Positions 9,467-19,870 are shown, numbered from the stretch's first letter. The stretch: 64,000 nt of DNA from Streptomyces sp. NBC_01463 (GCA_036227345.1 CP109468.1:2728001-2792000), one strand, 5' to 3'. Numbers and translations: made by a program. The notes: a model not told the origin generated them from the sequence alone.

Positions 9467-12400
9467 ATCGTCATGGGGTCGATGTCGCAGTTGGCCCTGC
9501 GCCAGGCGAGCGTGTCCGCGCTGGCCCGGTGGTCCGGGCCGAGCTGCTCGTTGATCGCGTCCACCGCGCTCCGGTGCAGTTCCTCCGCTTCGCCGGTACG
9601 GCCCAGCGCCCTCAGGTCCGAGGCGGTGTTGCCCCGCAGCACGAGCACCGTGGGGTGGGACTCGCTGAACTTCTCGATCAGCGCCGCCGTCGTCTTCCGG
9701 TCGAGTTCCAGAGCCGCGGCGGCATCGCCCTGGGCGAAGAGGTCATTGGCCAGGTTGATGGCGCAGATGAGCGTGTGCGGGTGCGTGTCGCCGAGCGGTG
9801 CCCGGAACCGGGCCAGCGCCGACTCGTTCAGCTTCCGCGCTTCGTCCACCCGGTCGAGCAGCCGCAGGGTGACCGCGAGGTTGGCGTCGGCCGCGACGGT
9901 GTGCGGATGGTCCTTGCCGAACACCTCGGCGTACAGCGCCCTCGTCCGCTCCCCGAGCTCCAGCGCCTCCTGGAGCCTGCCGTTCTGCCGCAGGTCGATG
10001 GAGAGGTTGAGGGAGGCCTGCAGGCCGTCGGGGCTGCGCTCGCCGTACCGGTCGATGAGCGCGGTCCTGGCGGTCTCCGTGCTGGCCTGCGCGGCCTCGT
10101 GGTGGCCCGCCTTGCGCTGCGCCACTCCGAGCCGCGCCACCGCCCGCAGTGCGGAGGGGTGGAACTCCCCGAAGGTGCTGCGGAAGGTCTCGACCGCCTC
10201 CTCGCAGGCCTTCTCCGACGCGGCGTACTCCCCGAGTTCCTGCCGGTCCAGGGCGAGGCAGACCTCGGAGTTGAGCGTCGTGGGCGCGTCCGCGCCGAAC
10301 ATCTGCACCTTGGTGCGCCAGCTCGCCTCGTCCAGCTCCCGGGCCTCGCGGAAGAGGCCGTTGCCACGTCGGGTCACCGCGAGGTTGTGCGCGTGGAGCA
10401 GGGTCTCGGGGTCCTCGTCGCCGTACGACCTGACGGCCCGCTGGTAGACCTCCTCGTCGAACTCCAGCGCGCCCCGGAAGTCGCCGCGCGCTCTGCGGTC
10501 GCCGGACACCTGGCCCTTGACGCGCAGGTACTCCTCCTCCAGGTCCGGGCCGGCCTCCTCCAGCGTGGCGAGCATCCGCTCGCCCAGGGCCGCGGCCTGC
10601 GGGTAGCGGCCCATCGTCCACATGATGTAGCGCACGTGGCGGCCCAGGATCAGCGTCTGCTGGTCGTCCTCGCCGAAGAGCCGGCACCAGTGCTCGTACG
10701 TCTCGCTGGAGAAGTCCAGGGCCGCTTCGTGATCGCCCCAGTAGAAGAGGTACTCCGCGACGTTGTAGACCATCTGGCGCACGTTGCGGTTGGGCGAGAG
10801 CGACGCCTGGGACGCGATGACGTGGGGGTAGAGCTCGCCGAAGCGCGTCCAGTTCTGCGGGGCACGCGGGTCGCTGGGGGCGTTCGCCGCGAGGAGCAGG
10901 TGTGCTCCGTGCCGGAACGTGCGGCGCTGGTCCTCCGCCATGCGGGCTTCGAGCACGGCCTGGACGAGCCGGTGCATCTGGATCGAGTTGGTGCGGTGGT
11001 CGATCTTCGCCAGGGAGTAGCGGCTGATCTCGCGGATGGCCCGGCTGAGCCGGATCGGGTCGGTGAAGATCCGGTCCAGCTCCGGGGCGATCGGTTCGGA
11101 GACCGCGTTGGCGAAGAACTGCCTGGAGACCGGTTCCGGCGCGAAATAGGCGCAGAGCTCCAGGAGCTGGATGGCTCCGGCGTTCTTTCCCTCGACATGG
11201 TCGAGGGAGACGTTCCACGCGGTGGCGACGGTCTTCTCGTACTGAGTCGGCGGGGAGACCGCCATCAGCTCAGCGCTCTTCTCTTCGAACACCCTCAGAT
11301 ATTCGGCCGGAGGCATGCCCGTCTCCGCACGCCACGCCGATGCCTGCTCCACGGCGAGCGGCAGGTCGCCGAGCACCTCGGCGAGCATGTCCGCGTCCTC
11401 CGTGGACAGATCGGGGTTGCGCCGCCGGAGCAGCTGGATACTTTCCTCCCGCTCGAACACATCGACTTCCAACGGGTGGGCCAAGGTGTTCCACTGGGGA
11501 TTACGCGATGTCACGATTACGGAGCCTACCGGTCCGCCCGGCGGAGTGCTCGGGAAGTATTCCTGCACCGCGGCCGGACTTTCGGCGTTATCGAACACCA
11601 GAAGCCATTTACCGTACGGATTTCCGGTGCGCAGCGCCTCCAGCACGGCCGGCACCGCGGTAATCGCCTCGCTGCTCACCGGCAGGTGGAGCCGCCTGGC
11701 CAGCTCGACAAACGCCTGCTGAATTTGTGTGGGCCGCTCCGCGGGGATCCAGCAGACCACTTCGTATTCGGCGGCATGACGGTATACGTATTCCAGCGCG
11801 AGCTGCGACTTCCCGACGCCGCCCATTCCGTGCAGTGCGTGCGGGAGCACTGCGGTCGGCCCGTCACGCAGGCCGCGTTCCAGATTGATGAGCAATTCTT
11901 CGCGTCCGGTGAATACGAGGTTCCTCGGTGGCATGTTGCCCCAGACGGCCGGCATGGGCGGCCGCGCACCGCCTCCCGCCGGTACTGGCGGGACCTGAGT
12001 CACCGGCGAGGGGGGGACCGTAGTCACGTTTGAGCCTCCAGGAAGGGCGGTCGTACTGTCGGGGTCGTCGGGGAGTGTCTCATCGGGCGGAGGCCGCGGA
12101 GCGTTGCGCGGGGTCTCGGATCCGGGCGTGTTCGCGGCGGCCGGCGGACCGGCGCCGATGTGCTCGCCGAGGCGCCGGGCGCGGTGCAGGTGGTTTCCGG
12201 AAATCGCTTGCAGCGCCGCATGTTCGGCCTGCCGGAAGCGAAGATTCTCCGTGGTGGACTCGACGGTCGTGAGCGCTTCCTCACGGTGCGGCGACTCCTG
12301 TGATCCATGGAGGTAGCCAAGGAATTCACGTGCCGCCTCATTGCGCGGGGCCAGGAACTCCGCAGCCTTTTTCAGTGCCCTCTCGGTGGCCGTTCTGCTT

Positions 12401-13896
12401 CCTGCCGCGAGTAACTCCTCGCGTGCGCCGTCAACGAATACGTAGGACGCACCGTCGCAGCCGGGAAGCGGATCGACGAGCGGGCTGATCAATAACTCCG
12501 CCAAATGCGCCTGCGAGGCTCGCGGCATCACCTGCCGCTTCACCTCGGACATGGTTTCGAGGTCCAGTTGGACGGCCGCCAGGCGTGTGGCCAGCGCGAA
12601 CGCCTCCGCCGAAGCCTTGGTGCGGAACCGCGCCACCAATTCGGTGGCGGTGAGCCTCTGAACGGGTGACGGCTCGGGAGCGGACAGCGGTCCGGCACTC
12701 GTGAGGATCGCCGCCATGTCCGCCCAGCGCGGCGTGGTCCCCGCGACGAACCGGGCCCACGGGCCGAGCCATTGCGCGCCCAGTTCCAGCACCGGGACGA
12801 GAACGACCTGGTCGGACGGGGTACGCGGGAGGGGCGCGGCCAGCGGCTCGGCGGGCTCCCAGTGCATCTGCGCGTTGGCGGACCACGGCCCCTGGGCGCG
12901 AAGGCGCACCCGCACGGGAAAGAGCCCGGTGCTGGACCACAGGCGCTGCGGCAGCAGTTGGAGCACCACGACCGGCTGGTGCCGGCCCCAGAGCGCCGCC
13001 AGTCGCTGCGCGGCCCCGGAACGCCAGGCGGGCGCGACACCGTCCGTCACCAGGAAGACGATCTGCCGCGCCGTCGGATCGACGAGACTCCGCGGCGGCT
13101 GGGGGTGCGACGCCCGGCCTTGGCCGCGCAGCAGCGGACGCGCGGCGTCGGCGGTGTCGAGCGTCACCGTCTTCACGTCGCGCATGCCGCCGTACCGGCT
13201 CAGCATCGTCCGGAAGTGCTTCACGGCCGGTCGCCACATGGTCATGTGCGGGGCGCTGTCGACCACGAGAACCGCGCTCCGCTGCCGTTCCGGCTCGGGC
13301 GTGAGCACCGGCGGCAGGAACGGGGCGAGCGCGATCCGTTCCGCGGTCGCGGCCTCGTCCAGGACCTCCGCATGGGCGGACGCGACGAAGGAGCGCAGCG
13401 GTCGCAGGGCACGGCCGAGGCTCAGCCGGTCACGAGGAGGGCGTTCGCCCGCGCGGGGAGCGACGGCTGTCCGCAGGTACGAGGCCGCGGGCAGACCGGC
13501 CCCGGGCCCGAGCGCCGGCAGCTCGGCCGGATCCGGCCCGGCGAGGGGCGGTGGTCCGTCGTCCTGCACGGAGGACGGCAGCGCCCCGGGCCCCGATGGC
13601 TGCTGCGCCGCGGGCTGCGACTCCTCCTCCCGGTCCGGCTGCTCCGGCTCACTCACACGGTTGTCGTCCGGTCCCCCGGGGGCGGGCTCCGGGGGTTCGC
13701 CTTCGTCACCGTCGGTGTCCGCCGGCGCCTCGCCCGCTGCCAGTCCGGGGTGGTTCGCCGCCAGCCACAGCGAGTCGGCCACTTCCCACGGATACAGGGC
13801 GGCGAGTGGCAGCGGTCCGCCGTCGGGCGGGCTCATCGGACCGTCGCGGCGGTGCTGCGCACCCGCGCCCGCGGCCCTCGAAGAATCCCCGGTCAC
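9463..13896 (-). CDS. vWA-like / STAND (NB-ARC) NTPase / TPR protein, FxSxx-COOH-system TPR type
   Basis: This is the largest protein in the window (1477 aa). It has an N-terminal SAV_2336-like start (PWEVADSLWLAA at about 36-47), an acidic proline-rich linker to about 150, and then a divergent vWA-like fold at about 205-390. Its MIDAS-like site reads LVVDSAPHMTMW and its later strand FLVTDGVAPAW. A STAND/NB-ARC P-loop NTPase follows at about 660-960, with Walker A GMGGVGKSQLALEY near 690 and Walker B WLLVFDNAES near 763. TPR-type repeats run from about 1000 to the end (LLHAHNLAVTRRGN, TVAADANLAVTLR, LICAINLANDLF). The order matches NTPase-TPR proteins annotated with FxSxx-COOH peptide systems. 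It starts with a GTG that overlaps the MoxR stop by 4 bases (GTGA), so translation is coupled. Codon 468 is TTA (plus-strand 12493-12495). Likely role: sensor and oligomerising switch. Confidence 0.82.
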   Translation of the reverse strand: MTGDSSRAAGAGAQHRRDGPMSPPDGGPLPLAALYPWEVADSLWLAANHPGLAAGEAPADTDGDEGEPPEPAPGGPDDNRVSEPEQPDREEESQPAAQQPSGPGALPSSVQDDGPPPLAGPDPAELPALGPGAGLPAASYLRTAVAPRAGERPPRDRLSLGRALRPLRSFVASAHAEVLDEAATAERIALAPFLPPVLTPEPERQRSAVLVVDSAPHMTMWRPAVKHFRTMLSRYGGMRDVKTVTLDTADAARPLLRGQGRASHPQPPRSLVDPTARQIVFLVTDGVAPAWRSGAAQRLAALWGRHQPVVVLQLLPQRLWSSTGLFPVRVRLRAQGPWSANAQMHWEPAEPLAAPLPRTPSDQVVLVPVLELGAQWLGPWARFVAGTTPRWADMAAILTSAGPLSAPEPSPVQRLTATELVARFRTKASAEAFALATRLAAVQLDLETMSEVKRQVMPRASQAHLAELLISPLVDPLPGCDGASYVFVDGAREELLAAGSRTATERALKKAAEFLAPRNEAAREFLGYLHGSQESPHREEALTTVESTTENLRFRQAEHAALQAISGNHLHRARRLGEHIGAGPPAAANTPGSETPRNAPRPPPDETLPDDPDSTTALPGGSNVTTVPPSPVTQVPPVPAGGGARPPMPAVWGNMPPRNLVFTGREELLINLERGLRDGPTAVLPHALHGMGGVGKSQLALEYVYRHAAEYEVVCWIPAERPTQIQQAFVELARRLHLPVSSEAITAVPAVLEALRTGNPYGKWLLVFDNAESPAAVQEYFPSTPPGGPVGSVIVTSRNPQWNTLAHPLEVDVFEREESIQLLRRRNPDLSTEDADMLAEVLGDLPLAVEQASAWRAETGMPPAEYLRVFEEKSAELMAVSPPTQYEKTVATAWNVSLDHVEGKNAGAIQLLELCAYFAPEPVSRQFFANAVSEPIAPELDRIFTDPIRLSRAIREISRYSLAKIDHRTNSIQMHRLVQAVLEARMAEDQRRTFRHGAHLLLAANAPSDPRAPQNWTRFGELYPHVIASQASLSPNRNVRQMVYNVAEYLFYWGDHEAALDFSSETYEHWCRLFGEDDQQTLILGRHVRYIMWTMGRYPQAAALGERMLATLEEAGPDLEEEYLRVKGQVSGDRRARGDFRGALEFDEEVYQRAVRSYGDEDPETLLHAHNLAVTRRGNGLFREARELDEASWRTKVQMFGADAPTTLNSEVCLALDRQELGEYAASEKACEEAVETFRSTFGEFHPSALRAVARLGVAQRKAGHHEAAQASTETARTALIDRYGERSPDGLQASLNLSIDLRQNGRLQEALELGERTRALYAEVFGKDHPHTVAADANLAVTLRLLDRVDEARKLNESALARFRAPLGDTHPHTLICAINLANDLFAQGDAAAALELDRKTTAALIEKFSESHPTVLVLRGNTASDLRALGRTGEAEELHRSAVDAINEQLGPDHRASADTLAWRRANCDIDPMTI

Positions 13897-14933
13897 CCCG
13901 AATCCGCCCCTTCACCGCCCAGCGGATGCCAAATGGCGGCGAGGACCGATTGCCACTCGCCGGCGTCGCTTCCGTCCTGCTGGTAGAGGCCCGATGTCGC
14001 CAAATGCGCGGCATTCAGCAACTGATCGGCGGCCAGCCCACCCATCCGGGAGCTCCGCCGCAGGAAATCACGGATCAGCGCGTCCTGGCTGTCCCCGAGG
14101 AGGTCCCCGAAATGGCCGGAGACGAGTTCTCCCAGCGTTTCCGCGTCGGGGTCCGGAATGTCGAGCCGGAGGCAGCGCCTCATAAACGCTTCGGGAAACT
14201 CGCGTTCGCCATTCGACGTCATGATGATCACGGGGAAGACATGAGCCCTGACCAGACCGTTCTCGACCGTCGCGGTGCGGTCGGGATCAGCCGTATGGAC
14301 GGTGGTCGTCGCCTCCGTCTGTTTCACCCGTACGAGGGGTGGCACTTCGAACCACGCGTCCTCGAACAGGGTCAGCAGGTCGTTGGGCAGATCGGCGTCG
14401 CACTTGTCGATCTCGTCGATGAGGACGACGCGCGGCAGCCGGTAGGGAAGCATCCCCGTACCCAGGGGCCCCAACTGCACATAGTTGCCGATGCCCGGCC
14501 GGCCGCTGCCCTCGCCGCCGTCCTGGGTGGCCTGCGCACGTCCGATGGCGTCGTACTCGTACAGGCCGGAACTCAGTGTCGTACGGCTGGTGACGGGCCA
14601 GTGCAGCACCCGTCCGAGCCTCAGCTCGCGGGCGATCCGGTAGGCGAGGCCCGACTTGCCCACTCCCGGCCGGCCCGTGACCAGCAGAGGTCTGCGCAGC
14701 AGGAGCGCGGCGTTGACCAGGCGAAGCTCCTCGGCGCGAGGGGCGCGCCGGCGTCCGGGCGGGCCGAGCCGGCGGTCGGCCTCGTCGTCGTCCGGCGGCT
14801 GCGGCATCGTCGCCGTGCCGCGGAAGGTCCGCCAGGGCGGTCCCTCGGGCCAGGTGCGCTTCTCGTACGGCTGGTCCGGTAAGGGGTCTCCGGTACCCCG
14901 GTACAGCCGGCCGTCGTTGTCCGCCGCGTTCAC
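13893..14933 (-). CDS. MoxR-type AAA+ ATPase
   Basis: The 346-residue product is a MoxR-like AAA+ ATPase, with Walker A VTGRPGVGKSGLAYRIA (about 82-98), Walker B RVVLIDEIDKCDADLPNDLL (about 165-184), sensor-1 VIIMTSNGEREFPEAF and an arginine-rich AFMRRCLRLD that supplies the finger. MoxR ATPases act as remodelling chaperones for vWA-domain partners, which fits its position directly upstream of, and overlapping, the vWA-bearing gene. Its GTG start overlaps the VMAP stop by 4 bases (GTGA). Codon 18 is TTA (plus-strand 14880-14882), which would make expression depend on the bldA tRNA. Confidence 0.85.
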   Translation of the reverse strand: MNAADNDGRLYRGTGDPLPDQPYEKRTWPEGPPWRTFRGTATMPQPPDDDEADRRLGPPGRRRAPRAEELRLVNAALLLRRPLLVTGRPGVGKSGLAYRIARELRLGRVLHWPVTSRTTLSSGLYEYDAIGRAQATQDGGEGSGRPGIGNYVQLGPLGTGMLPYRLPRVVLIDEIDKCDADLPNDLLTLFEDAWFEVPPLVRVKQTEATTTVHTADPDRTATVENGLVRAHVFPVIIMTSNGEREFPEAFMRRCLRLDIPDPDAETLGELVSGHFGDLLGDSQDALIRDFLRRSSRMGGLAADQLLNAAHLATSGLYQQDGSDAGEWQSVLAAIWHPLGGEGADSG

Positions 14934-16555
14934 TCGGTCCCCCCTACAAAGGTGGCGGGAGCGTTCTGCCCGCCCTCAAGAAGATGCTCGGGGTCGTCCC
15001 AGATCATGCTCATCGAACGGATCGCGTCAACATCGCGCTCCCGCACCGCACTTGACTCGTCTGCGACCGCGGAACGGACGGCAACGTCGGACTTCCACTG
15101 TTGCGCACTTCCGGGAAGGTGTGCCAGCCCCTCATTGGCCAAGCTTTCACGAATAATGCTCCGGAACACCGCTGACGCGGGATCCGCCCGGTGGTAGACG
15201 ACTATCGGCACCCCGAGGTCCAGGGCGAGCCCCAGCTCCCGCAGCCCCAGCTCGCTCTCGCGGTGCGGCGGGCGGCTGAGCACCATGCCGATCACGTCGT
15301 CGTCCCGCCCTATCTTGGCGTCCAGGAGGGCCAGGTGCTCGGCGTCCGTCAGCCCCTCCGGAGCACATTCGTGCATCTGCCCCTGGCCGCCACCGGTCCG
15401 CCAGTGCGCCCAGCGGGCGCGCCACGCGTTGTGGAAGGTGGGACGCTGTACGCGCTCCAGGCTGTGCAGCATGATCTCCCGGTATCGACTCAGCAGGGCG
15501 TTGGGGAAGCCCAGCGAGGGATCACGGTCCCACCACTCCACGGGCTCCGTGAGGAGCTCCGCCGGGAGAAAGATCTCCAAGGCGGCGTTGTCCGCGCGGG
15601 AGTGGCGCAACTGCGTCATATGAGTGAGCAACTTGGCCACTTCATAGGGTAGTTGAGATCGGGTCACGGGTTCCAGCGGTTCGGTGTGCGGATCTCGCTG
15701 GAGGGCGTTCGAATCCGGATATCTGACGCAGGCCGACACGTAGTAGCGCGGACTCCTTACCATCCGCCGCCTGCCCGCGCCGCTGTGGGGCGTGCGGTCG
15801 GGCTCCACCTTGACGTAGATCCTGATCAGCGGTCTGGCCGTGCCGCCGGGACCCTCGCGCGGGGTGTCGGCGGCCTCCTCGACCCGGGGCGCGACCGCGT
15901 CCCTGAGGCCGTCCCTCAGCGTCGCCAGCGGTGCCGCCAGGTCCCACAGTTCGGCGAAGTGATCGTTCCAGCTGCGCAACTCACCTACGCCCGACGCCAC
16001 TTCGGGGAAGAGGGAGAGGTGTTCCAGAAAGGCCATGGCGGGCATCAGTTCGCCGGGGCGGCCGTTGTGGTCGGCCAGGTGGAGAAACGCCTCCCAGGGC
16101 GTGGAGCAGTTCTCCGGCAGGCGCGCCAGACCGTCGGTGGCCCGCTCCACCAGGGCGCCGAATTCGGCCACCGGCACATCCAGCACGCGCCGCAGCGGCT
16201 CCCAGTCGGGTCCCGGAAACGCCAGCCGCGCCTTCCACTGCGCGAGCAGGAGGAGCAACGCCGGCTCCAGCGCGGGCGTGACCAGGCAGGTGGCCTCCAC
16301 GAGGCGGTCCATGCCGTCGTCCAGCGGGGCACAGCCGTAGACGATGCTGACGAACTCCTGGCGCGTCACGGTGAAGCTCGCGGGCGTCAGACCCGGAATG
16401 TGCTGGTGGACCATCTGACGCCACAGGTCCCGGCTGCTGTCGTTGATGAGCCGCCCGGCCGGGTCCTCCAGCGCCGCGATCACCGCACGCAGGACACGGT
16501 GCTGGACGCTGTCGAATCCTCCCGTGCTCACGTGCGTCCTCGCTTTCGCCGTCAC
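14930..16555 (-). CDS. VMAP-type adaptor (vWA-MoxR-associated protein) with N-terminal EAD
   Basis: The 541-residue protein has an N-terminal helical region (about 14-110, with RQEFVSIVYGC and DDGMDRLVEAT). This matches in pattern the C-terminal domain of the caspase-like protease at 6146-7213. A middle helical region follows. The C-terminal half resembles the VMAP-C domain: RIYVKVEPD, then ALEIFLPAELLTEPVEWWD near 330, and VVYHRADPAS, a Rossmann-like end. In vWA-MoxR-VMAP ternary systems this protein links the NTPase module to effectors through its EAD. The operon is transcribed right to left: hydrolase, this gene, MoxR, vWA-STAND-TPR. The GTG at 16555 gives the longest form; a GTG eight codons later (16531) has a better ribosome site (GAGGA). 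Confidence 0.78.
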   Translation of the reverse strand: MTAKARTHVSTGGFDSVQHRVLRAVIAALEDPAGRLINDSSRDLWRQMVHQHIPGLTPASFTVTRQEFVSIVYGCAPLDDGMDRLVEATCLVTPALEPALLLLLAQWKARLAFPGPDWEPLRRVLDVPVAEFGALVERATDGLARLPENCSTPWEAFLHLADHNGRPGELMPAMAFLEHLSLFPEVASGVGELRSWNDHFAELWDLAAPLATLRDGLRDAVAPRVEEAADTPREGPGGTARPLIRIYVKVEPDRTPHSGAGRRRMVRSPRYYVSACVRYPDSNALQRDPHTEPLEPVTRSQLPYEVAKLLTHMTQLRHSRADNAALEIFLPAELLTEPVEWWDRDPSLGFPNALLSRYREIMLHSLERVQRPTFHNAWRARWAHWRTGGGQGQMHECAPEGLTDAEHLALLDAKIGRDDDVIGMVLSRPPHRESELGLRELGLALDLGVPIVVYHRADPASAVFRSIIRESLANEGLAHLPGSAQQWKSDVAVRSAVADESSAVRERDVDAIRSMSMIWDDPEHLLEGGQNAPATFVGGTE

Positions 16556-16600
16556 GTGCGTTCGAACAGAAAGGGGTGGCCCAGGGTATGGGGTCCGCGA

Positions 16601-17881
16601 TCAGGCCGGAAGCGCATCACCCAAGACCCGGTAGAAGTCCGCGTTGGCCCAGTAGGAGCTGTGGGCCGCGGAGACCGGCTGCCGGTTGTCGACCCGGACA
16701 TCGGTGATGCGCGGATCGTTCCCGAAGGCCTCGGCCGCCAGGTAGGAGAGCAGGTCCCGGCGGTCGTGGATGTTCAGCCATCGGGGGAACGCCTCGGGCA
16801 GTCCGGTGCCGTAGGGAAGGGACGGCAGCGCGTCCAGTTCGTACAGCAGCGGCGCTTGCGAACCCACGGTCACCAGCATGTCGGCAATGGGGGCCGGGGC
16901 CCCGGCCGTCAGCAGGTCGAAGGCGATGATCCCTCCCAGGCTGTGCCCGAGCAGGACCAGGGGCCCCCGGCCGGCGAAGGTCCGCGCCGTGGCGGCCACC
17001 TGGTCACGCACCGCCTGGCCCCGTGCCAGATAGCTGACGATGTCCCCGAAGAAGCCCACCGAGCCGTGGCTCAGCCGGGCGCGCCTGGCGACGAGCATCC
17101 GGGAGCCGACGGAGCGCTCGAAGAGCCGTGCCGAGTATCCGAGGGCGGAGACGAGGGCCTCGCTCAACCCCTTTGTGTCGCCCCCGAGTTCGTACGTGAG
17201 GAGGTCCACGAGACCGTCCCGCTCAGGCACCGGGAACATGCCGGCCCCCCGGGACGACCGCGCCATCGCCCAGGCGGTGAGAGCGCGGGCCACGAGCCGG
17301 GGAAGGGCTTCGCCCTCGGTACGCGCGACGGCGGCGGCCCGGCGCAGTTCCGGGGCGGCCAGCAGGGCGGCGGCCGCTTCGGCGACCGTGGGGCCGGACA
17401 CGAACGCCCGCCACGCCTCGGACACCTCGCCGGACTCCGCCAGATGCGACAGCGCCTCCAGGAGCCGGTCGCCGCCGGAGACCACACCCGGGGTGAAGAG
17501 GGCGGGGGCGCCGGTGGTGGACGCGTTCCCCGACAGGGCGTAGACGCCGAGTTCGGCGTACGGGTCGGCGTACAGCATCGCCCAGCGCAGCCGGTCCTCG
17601 CCCGCTCCGGCGTCCTCCTCGAAGCCGCCGGGGAACGGCGGGTCCGGCTCGGCCGCCGCCTCGCCCTCCTGCGCCTCCCGGGCCGCCGCGAGGTACTCCG
17701 GGTAGCCGGGGATCGACACGCCGCCCGCCCTCAGGTAGGACCCGAGCGTGGAGCCCCAGTCGCAGGGTTCGACCCGTACGTCGGGCCGGACCCCGGACAG
17801 ACCGGCCCGGATGCCCTCCAGTGCCTGGGTGTAGGACGGCTCCCGTACGCCGGTGCCGTGCACGAAGAGAAGTGTGACCAT
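16601..17881 (-). CDS. Lipase-like alpha/beta hydrolase, first gene of the vWA-MoxR operon
   Basis: The 426-residue product has an alpha/beta-hydrolase core: the oxyanion motif LLFVHGTGVREPSY directly at the N-terminus, the nucleophile elbow LVLLGHSLGGIIAFDLL (Ser about residue 311), and a late catalytic histidine candidate in VSAAHSSYW. Between them is a long insert of about 250 residues with no motif I recognise. The ATG at 17881 is chosen because the hydrolase fold starts there and GGGGGCA precedes it; a longer in-frame extension to 18076 is low-complexity Arg/Pro sequence. It lies 45 bases upstream of the VMAP gene on the same strand, so it is probably the promoter-proximal gene of the operon. 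Inference: a second effector, perhaps acting on lipids. No effector-associated domain is visible. Confidence 0.72.
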   Translation of the reverse strand: MVTLLFVHGTGVREPSYTQALEGIRAGLSGVRPDVRVEPCDWGSTLGSYLRAGGVSIPGYPEYLAAAREAQEGEAAAEPDPPFPGGFEEDAGAGEDRLRWAMLYADPYAELGVYALSGNASTTGAPALFTPGVVSGGDRLLEALSHLAESGEVSEAWRAFVSGPTVAEAAAALLAAPELRRAAAVARTEGEALPRLVARALTAWAMARSSRGAGMFPVPERDGLVDLLTYELGGDTKGLSEALVSALGYSARLFERSVGSRMLVARRARLSHGSVGFFGDIVSYLARGQAVRDQVAATARTFAGRGPLVLLGHSLGGIIAFDLLTAGAPAPIADMLVTVGSQAPLLYELDALPSLPYGTGLPEAFPRWLNIHDRRDLLSYLAAEAFGNDPRITDVRVDNRQPVSAAHSSYWANADFYRVLGDALPA

Positions 17882-18197
17882 CGTCCGCTGCCCCCTGCTC
17901 GAACTGTCCTTCAACGCACGCCACTTGACGATTCTACGGACCCCGGGGTCGCACGTGCGGCGGATCGTGCGCCCGCGGCGCCGTCCGGCCACGCCGGCTG
18001 GCCGGGTCCTGCGGACGCGAGCGCACCCGGGCCGGCGCCGCGAAGGGCCGAACCGGCCATCCCCCACCACACTCATCTATCGCCCGGCCGAACCCAGGAG
18101 TGCACCAACTGCTCATAACCGAGCAGAGGTTCCTGACGATCACACATTTTCGGTCACAAGCGACTTCACACGCCCGCATACTGGGAGTTCACTGGTC

Positions 18198-19639
<1,442 letters not shown>

Positions 19640-19870
19640 CCGGCGCACGCCACAGAATCACGCGTCCGCGACAGCGTTTTCCGGACATTTCCCGTCCGGC
19701 CGCCCGGGGGCTCTCCGACCGCCGCCGAGCGGCCGGAAAGCCTCCGGGCCGGAAGTGGCCCGTCCCGGCGCGTACGGGCCTTCCGCGGTCGCCCACGCGT
19801 GGCCGGGCACGCCCGGCCGTGCTGTGCTGGTAGCCCCGCCCGACACTCGCGGAAGGGCCGGCGCCATCCC

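Noticed and set aside
8761..12033. Long + strand open frame (about 1090 codons) across the HExxH and vWA-STAND-TPR genes
   Set aside because: It runs antisense to a gene with clear Walker motifs, and its translation is Arg/Gly/Ala-rich with no motif: a shadow of GC3-biased coding DNA.
6146..17881. A radical SAM (FxsB) gene in the island
   Set aside because: No CxxxCxxC motif with SPASM-like cysteines was found in any plausible gene of the window.
17882..18076. N-terminal extension of the lipase-like protein
   Set aside because: Arg/Pro-rich with no fold. The hydrolase core begins right at the ATG at 17881, with a ribosome site.
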